A stretch of 64,000 nucleotides of DNA, taken from positions 124,001-188,000 of the forward strand of contig CAYMCZ010000001.1 of NCBI GenBank assembly GCA_964389285.1. Reading direction: 5' to 3'. Each line of letters begins with the position of its first letter. Within the stretch, counting starts at the first letter, position 1. Positions 31,550 through 39,903 of the stretch are shown one piece after another. The position numbers were made by a program, and so were the translations under genes. Below the pieces are notes generated by a model that saw only the letters and a program-made list of their open reading frames with translations, was not told where the DNA came from and did no database searches. Source of the DNA: Alectryocaccobium sp964389285. GTDB lineage: Bacteria; Bacillota; Clostridia; Lachnospirales; Lachnospiraceae.

Positions 31550-32707
31550 ATGGGGACTTTTTTTGACTACCTTGACTGGCGGGGGGATCTTTCGCTTTTG
31601 ACCGATCCCTTTAACGAAGTTGACAGCCTTATGTTCTGTGAACTGGCTTACGCGCATATCGAACCTTATGTGACGGGTGAGGAACGCATCTCAATAGCTG
31701 AAGCCTCAGAAAGATATTTTGCCGGTGAAAATAATCCCGATTATGTCTTAGGCGTGGAAGCCCTGAAAAGAATGGGCGAATCTCCTCGTTTTAAAGACCT
31801 GGAAATCCATGATCTTAAAGTCATAACAAGCCGTCCGATACAGTTCGGCGCCATGTGCATAGATCTTCCCGGGGATACTACTTATATCGTTTTCAGAGGC
31901 ACGGACGAAAGCATCAACGGCTGGCGCGAGGATTTCGCCATAAGCTATAAACAGACATTCAGCCAGCGCATGGCCATAAAATATCTGGAAAACCGCATTT
32001 CGGATATAAACAGAAAATATATAGTCGGCGGACACTCGAAAGGCGGCAATCTGGCCGTATTTGCTTCGATGCGCCTGTCCGAGGAAAAACAGGATCTGAT
32101 TCTGCAAATTTATGATTTTGACGGCCCGGGGATCCCCGATGAACGCTTTAACGCAAAAAAATTCGCCCGGATCAAAGATAAGATACTGCGTTTCGCCCCT
32201 TCCTACAGCGTTGTCGGGAGGCTTTTCGAGAGAGATTTGCCCGCCGTAACCATATCAAGCTGTGAAAAGGGAATCCAGCAGCATGACGCCAAATCATGGC
32301 AGGTGCTTGGAAAAGAGCTTGTAAGGACGGATTTTATTCCCGATGACTGCAAACTTACAAACATTATACTCAAAAACTGGATCGACAGCGCCACACTCAC
32401 GGAGCGGGAAGCCTTTACAAAAGAATTTTTCGACGCTTTCGAGGTTCGTGGCTCCGAGACAATAGCGGAATTCAAAAGAAAAGGACTGATCGGAACTTTA
32501 AATCTGGTGCATTCGGTGGCGCATTTCAGCTCCAACGCGAAACGGGCCTTTAATAAACTGCTCAAATCCGCAAGCAGAAATACGCTTCATTCGGGCACCG
32601 AAAAGATGAGCCACGCAATTTCCTGGCTGCTCCAAAAAACAAAGCGGCAGGCCCATACGCAGGAAGAACATTTGAACGAATCCGAACAAAAGCAAGGGGT
32701 GACCTGA
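31550..32707 (+). CDS. DUF2974 (Mbeg1-like) lipase-fold protein
   Basis: This 385-residue protein has an alpha/beta-hydrolase fold. The nucleophile elbow is GGHSKGGNLAVF (Ser within GHSKG), the family variant of the GxSxG motif. YIVFRGTDESINGWREDF upstream is the class 3 lipase-like oxyanion segment, and IYDFDGPGIPDERF follows the elbow, as in DUF2974 proteins. The C-terminal 60 residues are Lys/Glu/Gln-rich and look disordered. ATG 31550 has GAGG seven bases upstream; the TTG at 31538 is less likely. It stands first in a run of three same-strand genes (32712 and 33371) with gaps under 25 bp. Esterase activity is likely by family, but the substrate is unknown. Confidence 0.88.
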   Translation: MGTFFDYLDWRGDLSLLTDPFNEVDSLMFCELAYAHIEPYVTGEERISIAEASERYFAGENNPDYVLGVEALKRMGESPRFKDLEIHDLKVITSRPIQFGAMCIDLPGDTTYIVFRGTDESINGWREDFAISYKQTFSQRMAIKYLENRISDINRKYIVGGHSKGGNLAVFASMRLSEEKQDLILQIYDFDGPGIPDERFNAKKFARIKDKILRFAPSYSVVGRLFERDLPAVTISSCEKGIQQHDAKSWQVLGKELVRTDFIPDDCKLTNIILKNWIDSATLTEREAFTKEFFDAFEVRGSETIAEFKRKGLIGTLNLVHSVAHFSSNAKRAFNKLLKSASRNTLHSGTEKMSHAISWLLQKTKRQAHTQEEHLNESEQKQGVT

Positions 32708-32711
32708 AATC

Positions 32712-33347
32712 ATGACATTAAAAGAATACATGCACAACAAAATCAATTTAAACAAAAAAACCTGGATTGCCATGATCTTTGCGGTGATTTTTTCATCCGG
32801 AATCTTCGGTTTCATATATGAAACCATATTTTATATTTTTAACAACGGTGCGCTTACCCGGCGCGGAACCTGTTTCGGCCCGTGGATACAGATCTACTGC
32901 TTCGGTGGCCTGGTTATCTTTTTGCTTTGCTACAAACTCCGAAAACGACCCGTGCTTGTATTTATCATAAGCGGAGTCGTCTGTACAGCGCTCGAATACG
33001 CGGCGGGATACGCCATGTTTACCTCAACCGGCAAACGTACCTGGGACTACAGCACTGAGATTCTGAACTTCGGAAATGTCGGAGGCTTTATCTGTCTGAG
33101 GGCAACTCTCGTTTTTGCCGCTGCCGGGCTTTTGCTTATTTACGTAATAATTCCGTCTCTGCTGAAACTTTTAAATAAAATCGGCGAGAAAAAATTTTTT
33201 ATTCTGATGGTTACCATAGGCGCGATCTGTCTCGGAGATATCATTTACAATGACGTGCTGGCAAAAGCCATAGGCAGCGTTGATGCGATCACCGTTTACG
33301 GCAGAAGCGGGCTTTATCCGATAGTAACGGGATACGACGGCTCATAA
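32712..33347 (+). CDS. putative ABC-transporter type IV membrane protein (PF06541)
   Basis: This 211-residue membrane protein has about five or six hydrophobic helices. The motif set agrees with the family named putative ABC-transporter type IV: FGFIYETIFYIF near residue 33, TRRGTCFGPWIQIYCFGG near 50, ALEYAAGYAMF near 95, WDYSTEILNFGNVGGFICL (family WDY(S/T)...N..G.ICL block) and the final VKD-like DIIYNDVL. The family name comes from automated grouping and transport has not been shown. No ATPase gene is adjacent. It starts 4 bp after the DUF2974 stop, so the two are probably translated from one message. Confidence 0.82.
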   Translation: MTLKEYMHNKINLNKKTWIAMIFAVIFSSGIFGFIYETIFYIFNNGALTRRGTCFGPWIQIYCFGGLVIFLLCYKLRKRPVLVFIISGVVCTALEYAAGYAMFTSTGKRTWDYSTEILNFGNVGGFICLRATLVFAAAGLLLIYVIIPSLLKLLNKIGEKKFFILMVTIGAICLGDIIYNDVLAKAIGSVDAITVYGRSGLYPIVTGYDGS

Positions 33348-33370
33348 TGCGATACGCAAGGTGATTTTAA

Positions 33371-34405
33371 ATGAAGTCAGTCCAGTTTGAAATAACCGAA
33401 AAAACCCTGCTGCTGGATGAAAACGGACATCCCGCCGCGCCCGGTTTCTGTCGGCGAAACAACTATATCTACAATAAAGACAGGATTCGCCGTCTGCGCC
33501 GCCGCATTAAGGAATGGGATTTTTCTCTTATCACCGATGGCCGATATAAAGTCGAGCTGAATTTTTTTAACATCTCGACATTCGCGGCGCTCACGGCGCA
33601 GGTTTTGGATCTCAAAACCGGAAAAAGGCGGTCGGATCTCGTAATCCTGCCCTCGACACCGGATAAATATAATTTGAGCCCCAAAGCCGACGCTCCTTTT
33701 GTCTTTATATTTGAGAAATTCGGCAGATATGCCAGATTTGAAACCGGCAATACATACCACCGTCTTGAATTCAAGGGGTTTTCAATGGGAAAACCTTTTG
33801 AAATAATTATAAACGGCAGCAGGCTTGCCGATCAGGAAAGCCTGACCACGCTTACCCCTTTTAAACAAAAAGAATGTTTTTTTTACACACAGAAGCTGAA
33901 CTGTATCACTGCGGATGGCACTATCCGCATTGACGGCAGGACCATTCATCTGAATCCCGAAAAAGCATCCATGGTCATAGACTGGGGAAGAGGCCTGTGG
34001 CCTTACAGAAACATGTGGTACTGGTCAAACGGGAGCACGCTTATAGACGGCAAACGCTTCGGTTTTGAGTTGACATGGGGTTTCGGAGACGAATCCTGCG
34101 CCACGCAGACCGCGCTTTTTTATGACGGAAAATGCCACAAGATAGGAGCCGTAAGGCTTGATGCCGATCCCGAAAAAACCGGCTGGCTTAAGCCCTGGCA
34201 CTTCCTTTCGGATGACGGCCGTCTTGATCTGACCCTGACTCCCGTTACCCACCACAGAGACGGCTTCATTTTTGCCGGTCTTTTGGGCATGACAAGCGAT
34301 CAGGTTTACGGCACTTTTAACGGAAACGCCGTTTTAGACGATGGGACCATCCTCGAAATTAAAGATTTGTTTGCATTTGCGGAAAAAGTTCATAATCGCT
34401 GGTGA
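33371..34405 (+). CDS. DUF2804 family protein
   Basis: This 344-residue protein has unknown biochemical role. The opening RNNYIYNKDRIRRLRRRIKEWDF and the following DGRYKVELNFFNIS are the conserved DUF2804 N-terminal pattern (a W-D then a strand of a lipocalin-like beta barrel). Later family marks are VIDWGRGLWPYRNMWYWSNG and FGFELTWGFGD, then TPVTHHRDGFIFAGLLGM near the C-terminus. Such proteins are predicted to be beta-barrel, lipocalin-like and cytoplasmic, with no signal peptide seen. AAGGTGA lies six bases before the ATG. It is the third gene of the 31550-34405 run and ends 25 bp before the palindromic element. Confidence 0.88.
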   Translation: MKSVQFEITEKTLLLDENGHPAAPGFCRRNNYIYNKDRIRRLRRRIKEWDFSLITDGRYKVELNFFNISTFAALTAQVLDLKTGKRRSDLVILPSTPDKYNLSPKADAPFVFIFEKFGRYARFETGNTYHRLEFKGFSMGKPFEIIINGSRLADQESLTTLTPFKQKECFFYTQKLNCITADGTIRIDGRTIHLNPEKASMVIDWGRGLWPYRNMWYWSNGSTLIDGKRFGFELTWGFGDESCATQTALFYDGKCHKIGAVRLDADPEKTGWLKPWHFLSDDGRLDLTLTPVTHHRDGFIFAGLLGMTSDQVYGTFNGNAVLDDGTILEIKDLFAFAEKVHNRW

Positions 34406-34430
34406 GGACGGCGGCAGGTGTTCGCCGGGT

Positions 34431-34949
34431 GCAAAACACATCCTTGCAGCAGTCCTACGTGCTCAGTGCTTTTGCTTTAAACACATCAAAAGAAAACCGC
34501 ATGGAACACGTCGCGCTCGCTTCGCTTCACTTTTGTTTCATCTGCATCTCGCCTCATTTGTTGAGGGTATTTAATTTATAGAGCGTTAAGAAATGCGGCG
34601 CATACGGCGCGAGCACGAAAAAAAGTGATGCTCGCTCGCCGCGACTACCGTTCCCATGCATGTTTTCTTTTTTTATGTGTTTCAAAGCAAAAAAAGCACT
34701 GAGCTTTGCAGACCGTCCGCTACTTGCGCACAACGCAATCCGCGCAGTCATTGAAGCCAAGCTTAGAAAGCTCCCCGCGAAAGCGAAGACAAAGCCCGGG
34801 GCGAAAAATTTTTACGGAATAATTTTTCGAGCGAAAGAGAACGAGTTTTCATCAGGAAAAGCCCGTTCTCTTTGAGCGGTACCCGGGCGACTCTGAGAAT
34901 GAGCGGCAGGAGCTTCAAGCGAGGCGACTGCTGCAAGGATGTGTTGTGC
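34431..34949. mobile_element. non-coding palindromic element bounded by 24-bp inverted repeats
   Basis: The ends 34431-34454 and 34926-34949 are inverted copies with one mismatch. Inside, a second pair of arms runs from about 34460 to 34552 and from about 34617 to 34707 in inverted orientation. The left arm carries GCTCAGTGCTTTTGCTTT and the right arm, read on the minus strand, GCTCAGTGCTTTTTTTGC. No open frame of convincing quality fills it. The right end stops 2 bp short of the stop codon of the next gene. This is the layout of a MITE-like or fold-back element; no transposase is present and no target duplication is obvious. Confidence 0.6.
34491..34670 (+). repeat. 180-bp dispersed palindromic repeat, copy 1
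   Basis: This is the core of the element. It matches 52801-52980 in reverse orientation over about 177 positions with roughly 18 differences by eye and no gaps. Ends AGAAAACCGCATGG and CCCATGCATGTTTTCT are inverted to each other, as are ACGTCGCGCTCGC and GCGAGCGGCGCG-like internal segments, so transcripts would fold into a long hairpin. Confidence 0.85.
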
Positions 34950-34951
34950 GC

Positions 34952-35422
34952 TCAGCCTTCCCGCCATCTTATGCTTTCCAACACTTTTTTTACCGCAGTA
35001 CCGCTTTCGTCAGCCCTGTAATAACAGTGAATATAATAAAAATTACTCTTGTTTTTTACAGACCAGGATTCTCCGAGCATTTCGATGCCCTGCGTTTTAT
35101 AGTGATATCTGAACCCGCTGGCTTTTCTGCCGCCAAATCTTTCCCTTAAAAAACCGTCTCTGACATAGCCGTATTTTTCCATGGCTTTTTTGAGCGTCTT
35201 ATCCATATTTTTGGCGACGTCACCGCTTCCCGCAAGGGCAGCCGTAAAGGCGTTGACATGCTTATAAGATATGCTTATCAAAATATGCCTCTCGCAGTCT
35301 TTTACGCACCAGTCCGGCGGCGTGTCATAATATTTCATTTTGCCGAGTTCTGCTTCATTCAACAAAACAAAACTTTCCGGAACCGACAAAATAAGCTCAT
35401 TGTTGATCGAATAATCCCTCAT
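34952..35422 (-). CDS. hypothetical protein, small alpha/beta
   Basis: I do not recognise this 156-residue protein with certainty. The pattern NELILSVPESFVLL, then a Trp-Cys segment, HILISISYKHVNAF, a helix and FRYHYKTQGIEMLGESW with NFYYIHCYYR resembles small PsbP/Mog1-like or DUF1795-like folds, which are alternating strands with one long helix. There is no signal peptide, so it is probably cytoplasmic. The C-terminus VLESIRWREG is typical of that fold (a final helix ending S-I-x-W). The ribosome site is weak. It is 20 bp downstream of the aldo/keto reductase and in the same direction, so probably co-transcribed. The palindromic element abuts its stop codon. Confidence 0.65.
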   Translation of the reverse strand: MRDYSINNELILSVPESFVLLNEAELGKMKYYDTPPDWCVKDCERHILISISYKHVNAFTAALAGSGDVAKNMDKTLKKAMEKYGYVRDGFLRERFGGRKASGFRYHYKTQGIEMLGESWSVKNKSNFYYIHCYYRADESGTAVKKVLESIRWREG

Positions 35423-35442
35423 AGTTGTTTTAATCCCATTTT

Positions 35443-36594
35443 TTATTCCCCGGAACAGATTTTTTCAGTAAAATCCTTCATAACCTCAGATATCTTTATC
35501 TGCTGAGGGCATACCTTTTCACAGCTGCGGCAGTGCAGACAGGCTGAGGGCTTCTGTTCTTCCGATACGGCCATCATCGCCATCGGCGCGATAAAACCCA
35601 TGCCCCCGTATGCCGTGGTGAGCATGTGTTCATTGTACAGCTCTATCATCCTCGGTATGTCAATCCCTTTCGGACAATGGCTTAAACAGTAACGGCAGGC
35701 CGTACACGGGACTGATTTCTGCGCCATCATTCGATCCGCAATACTCATAAGAACCGACATTTCTTTATCGTTTAAGGGCTTACCTTCCTCGAATGTCTTT
35801 ATGTTATCCATTAATTGGGCTTCATTTGACATTCCGGACAGATTGACCGTCACTCCCTTAACGCTTTGAAGGAAGCGGAACGCCCAGCCCGGAATCGTTT
35901 CATCAGGTCTTAAGACTTTCAATTCCGAAACAAACGGCTCCTGAAGCTGTGCAAGTCTTCCCCCTCTGAGCGGTTCCATTACCCAGATCGGTATGCTCAT
36001 TTGATTTAAAAGTTCGGCCTTTTCTTTGCTGTGCTGAAACTCCCAGTCTAAATAATTAAGCTGGAGCTGGCAGAATTCCATGTGCTCGCCGTAAGCATCC
36101 AGAAAGCGTTTTAACACGTTCAGCTCTCCGTGACATGAAAAGCCCAGATATTTTATCCGCCCGTTCTTTTTCTGCTCCATAAGGTATTCAAATATCCCGT
36201 ATTTCGGATCCAGATACTGATCTATATTCATCTCACAGACATTATGAAACAGATAAAAATCAAAATAATCCATAGATGTCTTTTCAAGCTGCTTCTCGAA
36301 TATTTCTTTTATTTTCGTCATATTGGAAAGATCATATCCCGGGAACTTGGTCGCCAGATAAAAACTTTCACGGGGATATTTCGCAAGCGCTTCACCCATA
36401 ACCGTTTCTGATTTGCCGTTATGATATCCCCATGCGGTGTCATAATAATTTATTCCGTTTTTCATGGCTATATCGACCATTTTAAAGGTCTGTTCGCGGT
36501 CTATTTCGGAATCATTTCCGTTTATTACCGGCAGACGCATCGCACCGAACCCGAGTTCCGATATCTTTATGTCCTGAAAATCCCTGTATATCAT
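35443..36594 (-). CDS. aldo/keto reductase with C-terminal double [4Fe-4S] ferredoxin domain
   Basis: This 383-residue oxidoreductase has an N-terminal TIM-barrel aldo/keto reductase (about 1-270) with LGFGAMRLPV, NYYDTAWGYHNGKSE (the catalytic Asp/Tyr pair), YLATKFPGYD (Lys) and LGFSCHG. The C-terminal 80 residues hold two clusters: CTACRYCLSHCPKGIDI and CLHCRSCEKVCPQQI, typical of bacterial-type 2x[4Fe-4S] ferredoxins. The combination is common in anaerobes and links reduction of a carbonyl to an iron-sulfur electron pool, with or without NADPH. The substrate is unknown. GGGAGG lies six bases before the ATG. Confidence 0.93.
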   Translation of the reverse strand: MIYRDFQDIKISELGFGAMRLPVINGNDSEIDREQTFKMVDIAMKNGINYYDTAWGYHNGKSETVMGEALAKYPRESFYLATKFPGYDLSNMTKIKEIFEKQLEKTSMDYFDFYLFHNVCEMNIDQYLDPKYGIFEYLMEQKKNGRIKYLGFSCHGELNVLKRFLDAYGEHMEFCQLQLNYLDWEFQHSKEKAELLNQMSIPIWVMEPLRGGRLAQLQEPFVSELKVLRPDETIPGWAFRFLQSVKGVTVNLSGMSNEAQLMDNIKTFEEGKPLNDKEMSVLMSIADRMMAQKSVPCTACRYCLSHCPKGIDIPRMIELYNEHMLTTAYGGMGFIAPMAMMAVSEEQKPSACLHCRSCEKVCPQQIKISEVMKDFTEKICSGE

Positions 36595-36658
36595 CTCAAT
36601 CCTCCCTTTCTCTGTTTTCCCTGCTTTAAGATTCGATCAGCTTTGCGGCCATATTGTC

Positions 36659-37030
36659 TCATTTCTTTCTTTTATCGGATGCGGTAGCCTTAAAACTCAT
36701 GTCGATCAGGTCAAAGACCTTATCTTCAGGAACCGTCCCGTCCAAAAACACCGTAATCCAATGCTGTTTGTTCATATGATATGCCGGGATTATGCCCTCC
36801 TGCCTGATAAGTATATCCCGAAAAAACATATCGCTCACTTTTAAATTGACTACTTCGGCATATTCGTTTCCGCTTTGTCCCAGCTTGTTTCTTTGGACAT
36901 CCAACACCAGGGCAAACCATTTCCTGTTATCGGCATGCCTGAACACTGCGCTCCTGTCATCCGCCCGCCAGGGATAATCCGGCATAACTTTATACTTTTT
37001 TCTGATATATTCGAACACAAGCTCTCTCAT
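36659..37030 (-). CDS. MmcQ/YjbR family DNA-binding-like protein
   Basis: This 123-residue cytoplasmic protein of the YjbR (CyaY-like fold) family contains the typical WRADDRSAVFRHADNRKWFAL, VNLKVSDMF and PAYHMNKQHWITVFLDG segments and the final DLIDMSFKAT. Family members have a double-wing fold, and DNA binding has been proposed from structure; the cellular role is unknown. The length agrees with the family. The ribosome site is poor. It is separate from neighbours, with 64 bp to the aldo/keto reductase gene, and could be in the same transcript. Confidence 0.88.
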   Translation of the reverse strand: MRELVFEYIRKKYKVMPDYPWRADDRSAVFRHADNRKWFALVLDVQRNKLGQSGNEYAEVVNLKVSDMFFRDILIRQEGIIPAYHMNKQHWITVFLDGTVPEDKVFDLIDMSFKATASDKRKK

Positions 37031-37218
37031 TTTTGCCCGTTTATCATACCTTTCTCTTTTATAATTCGCGATATGCTTTCCTCTCGCCTCTGATGTTGTG
37101 TCGTTTTACCATTAGTTTTTCTTTCATTTCATCACACTCACCTTGCCTTGTCAATAACTGAAAAAGCTATGCCCCCGGCCAAAGTTTAAAAACACTTTCT
37201 CTTTTTTGCAGCTAAAAC

Positions 37219-37243
37219 GGGGCTGTCCGTAACAGACAACCCC
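37219..37243 (-). terminator. rho-independent terminator of lysS
   Basis: On the minus strand the stem GGGGTTGTC / GACAGCCCC has a short loop and one G-U pair, followed by GTTTT, about 35 bp past the lysS stop. Confidence 0.75.
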
Positions 37244-37277
37244 TTTTGAAAATGCTCTTTTTTGCTAAGAATAATTA

Positions 37278-39302
37278 TTAATACAATTTCGCTCCCGGCG
37301 GTATATGCGGATCCACCGTCAGAAGATGCAGCTTTTCTTCGCCGTTTTCTTTATGGACCGCGCTGATAAGCATACCGCATGACTCGATTCCCATCATTGC
37401 CCTCGGCGGCAGATTTGTAATAGCTATACAGGTTTTTCCGATCAATTCTTCCGGTTCGTAGTATTCACGTATGCCGCTTAGAATTGTGCGGTCGGTGCCT
37501 GAACCGTCGTCCAGCGTGAACTGCAGAAGCTTTTTGCTCTTTGGAACGGCGAAACAGTCCTTGATTTTGACTGCCCTGAAATCAGGCTTGCTGAAAGTCT
37601 CAAAATCCACTGAATCCTTAAACAGCGGCTCTATTTCGACGTTTGAGAAATCGATCTTTCCGGCAGCTTCTTCCGGGAAAGCCTTGTTTTCCGTGCTTCC
37701 CGACTTGAGTGACTTCATCGTCGGGAACAGCAGTACGTCTCTGATCGCCGCGCTGTCGGTAAAGAGCATGCAGAGTCTGTCGATACCGTATCCTATGCCG
37801 CCTGTGGGAGGCATGCCTATCTCGAGTGCATACAGAAAATCTTCGTCCGTGTGCTGGGCTTCTTCGTCCCCGGCCTCGGCATTTTTATCCTGCTGCGCAA
37901 AACGTTCTCTTTGATCAATCGGGTCATTAAGCTCCGAATACGCGTTGCACATCTCCCATCCGTTCATGAAGAGCTCAAAACGCTCAACCTTTCCGGGGTG
38001 TCCGGGCTTTTTCTTGGTGAGCGGAGAGGTCTCGATCGGATGATCCGTAACAAAGGTGGGCTGTATGAGCTGATCTTCCACAAACTCCTCAAAGAAAAGG
38101 CTGAGTATATCGCCGATCTGATGGCGCTCTTCGAATTCGACGCCTTTTTCTTTGGCTATGCTTCTTGCTTCGTCCAGAGTTTTAATCTGATCAAAATCAA
38201 TACCCGTATATTGTTTTACGGCATCCGTCATAGTGATACGGGCAAAGGGTTTGCCGAGATCCATTTCGATGCCGTTATAAACTATGGTCGTCGTACCGAG
38301 CACATCAAGCGCGACATGACGGAACATATTTTCGGTAAGATCCATCATGCCCTCATAATCCGTATATGCCTGGTAGAGTTCCATGAGTGTAAATTCGGGA
38401 TTATGTCTGGTGTCAAGGCCTTCGTTTCTGAAAACACGGCCGATCTCGTACACTCTTTCAAGTCCTCCTACTATGAGCCTTTTCAGGTACAGCTCAAGAG
38501 AAATTCGCAGTTTGAAATCTTCGTTAAGGGAATTAAAATGCGTCTCAAAAGGCCTTGCCGCCGCTCCGCCCGCATTTGAAACGAGCATCGGGGTTTCAAC
38601 TTCCAAAAAGCCCCTGTCGTCAAGATAGCGCCTTATGCTTCCGATAATGCGGGAGCGTTTGATAAACGTATCCCTGACCTCTGAATTCATAATAAGATCC
38701 GTATAGCGCTGGCGGTAACGAAGATCGGTATTTGTCATGCCGTGAAATTTTTCCGGAAGTATCTGAAGACTCTTTGAAAGGAGAATCATCTCGCTTGCAT
38801 GCACGGAAATTTCTCCGGTCATGGTTCTGAACGCATAACCTTTAACCCCGTAAATATCGCCGATATCGGATTTTTTAAAATCCGCGTATGCGTCTTCACC
38901 TATGGCGTCTCTGGAGACGTAAACCTGGATATTGCCTTTAAGATCCTGAATATTGCAAAATGAAGCCTTTCCCATAACGCGCTTGAACATCATCCTGCCC
39001 GCAATACTCACATTTATGGGGCTTGCGTCCATGATTTCGCGGCGTTCGTTATAATCAGCTTTGACGGCTGCCCTTGCCGTATTTTCGTCCATGCCGTCAA
39101 CGCATACCGGCTTTCTGTCTTTTAAAAGCTCCGCCTCATGTGCCTCATAAGCTTTTTTTACTTCCAAAGAATGATGCGTCTGGTCGTATTTTGTTATCTC
39201 AAAAGGATCCATGCCTTTTGACTGCAGTTCGAAAAGTTTTTCACGGCGTACTTTCAGAAGGGTGCTGAGTTCTTCTGTCCGGTTTTTTTCCTGCTGTGCC
39301 AT
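37278..39302 (-). CDS. lysS: lysyl-tRNA synthetase, class II, with C-terminal tRNA-binding domain
   Basis: This enzyme of 674 residues charges tRNA-Lys. An N-terminal OB-fold anticodon domain (about 60-180) includes VSIAGRMMFKRVMGKASF. The class II core follows: motif 2 FRNEGLDTRHNPEFTLMELY, the ERFELFMNGWEMCNAYSELND stretch (given in part) and motif 3 GIGYGIDRLCMLFTD. Ordinary LysRS ends near residue 500. Here about 110 more residues form an EMAP-II/Trbp-like OB domain: FRAVKIKDCFAVPKSKKLL, GIREYYEPEELIGKTCIAI and NLPPRAMMGIESCGMLISA. This extension is usual at the C-terminus of MetRS and should strengthen tRNA binding. Its gene follows greA by 12 bp, the order known from many Firmicutes. 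Confidence 0.97.
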   Translation of the reverse strand: MAQQEKNRTEELSTLLKVRREKLFELQSKGMDPFEITKYDQTHHSLEVKKAYEAHEAELLKDRKPVCVDGMDENTARAAVKADYNERREIMDASPINVSIAGRMMFKRVMGKASFCNIQDLKGNIQVYVSRDAIGEDAYADFKKSDIGDIYGVKGYAFRTMTGEISVHASEMILLSKSLQILPEKFHGMTNTDLRYRQRYTDLIMNSEVRDTFIKRSRIIGSIRRYLDDRGFLEVETPMLVSNAGGAAARPFETHFNSLNEDFKLRISLELYLKRLIVGGLERVYEIGRVFRNEGLDTRHNPEFTLMELYQAYTDYEGMMDLTENMFRHVALDVLGTTTIVYNGIEMDLGKPFARITMTDAVKQYTGIDFDQIKTLDEARSIAKEKGVEFEERHQIGDILSLFFEEFVEDQLIQPTFVTDHPIETSPLTKKKPGHPGKVERFELFMNGWEMCNAYSELNDPIDQRERFAQQDKNAEAGDEEAQHTDEDFLYALEIGMPPTGGIGYGIDRLCMLFTDSAAIRDVLLFPTMKSLKSGSTENKAFPEEAAGKIDFSNVEIEPLFKDSVDFETFSKPDFRAVKIKDCFAVPKSKKLLQFTLDDGSGTDRTILSGIREYYEPEELIGKTCIAITNLPPRAMMGIESCGMLISAVHKENGEEKLHLLTVDPHIPPGAKLY

Positions 39303-39314
39303 CTGTGTATCCTC

Positions 39315-39797
39315 TCAAATATCTTTATCTATCGATAAAACAATGAATTTAATTATGCCTGCAGGTGTCTCCACTTCGACCTCATCTCCAACGGAAGAAC
39401 CTATAAGCGCCTTTCCTACGGGGGATTCGTTGGAGATCTTTCCTTCAAGGCTGTTGGCTTCCGTGCTTCCCACGATGGAATATTCCACATCTTCGTCAAA
39501 TCCGACATCATGAAGCTTTATCCTGCAACCGATATTTATGCTTTCGGTGCTTACTTCGCTCGCATCCACCACTTCGACGTTTTTCAGAATGTTGTCGATC
39601 TGCTCGATACGAGCCTCTATATCGCGCTGCTCGTCTTTAGCTGCGTCGTATTCGGCATTTTCCGAAAGGTCGCCCTGTTCTTTGGCTTCTTTTATCTTTT
39701 GAGCGATCATTTTTCGCTGATTTAATTTCAAATCTTCGAGTTCATTTTCCAGCTTCACAAGACCTTCGTATGTCAAAATGTTCTTTTTCGCCTGCAT
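39315..39797 (-). CDS. greA: transcription elongation factor GreA
   Basis: This 160-residue factor rescues backtracked RNA polymerase by stimulating transcript cleavage. The N-terminal coiled-coil finger begins ILTYEGLVKLENELEDLK and carries the acidic tip region ENAEYDAAKDEQ. The C-terminal FKBP-like domain contains GCRIKLHDVGFDEDVEYSIVG, ISNESPVGKALIGSSVGDE and VETPAGIIKF, all standard. ATG 39797 has AAAGGAAA upstream; an in-frame ATG ten codons earlier (39827) does not fit the family. It heads the greA-lysS unit. Confidence 0.97.
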   Translation of the reverse strand: MQAKKNILTYEGLVKLENELEDLKLNQRKMIAQKIKEAKEQGDLSENAEYDAAKDEQRDIEARIEQIDNILKNVEVVDASEVSTESINIGCRIKLHDVGFDEDVEYSIVGSTEANSLEGKISNESPVGKALIGSSVGDEVEVETPAGIIKFIVLSIDKDI

Positions 39798-39903
39798 CGT
39801 TAATTTCCTTTCAATAACAGCATTCATTGCCGTGGCATATTCTCAGTATTATAAGAGAATAGAAAAAAGTTGTCAATAAAAAGCGCCGCAATCTTTTGTG
39901 TTT

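Noticed and set aside
34554..34760. Short minus-strand open frame inside palindromic element copy 1
   Set aside because: It is produced by the structured repeat, has no ribosome site, and copy 2 gives a different frame structure.
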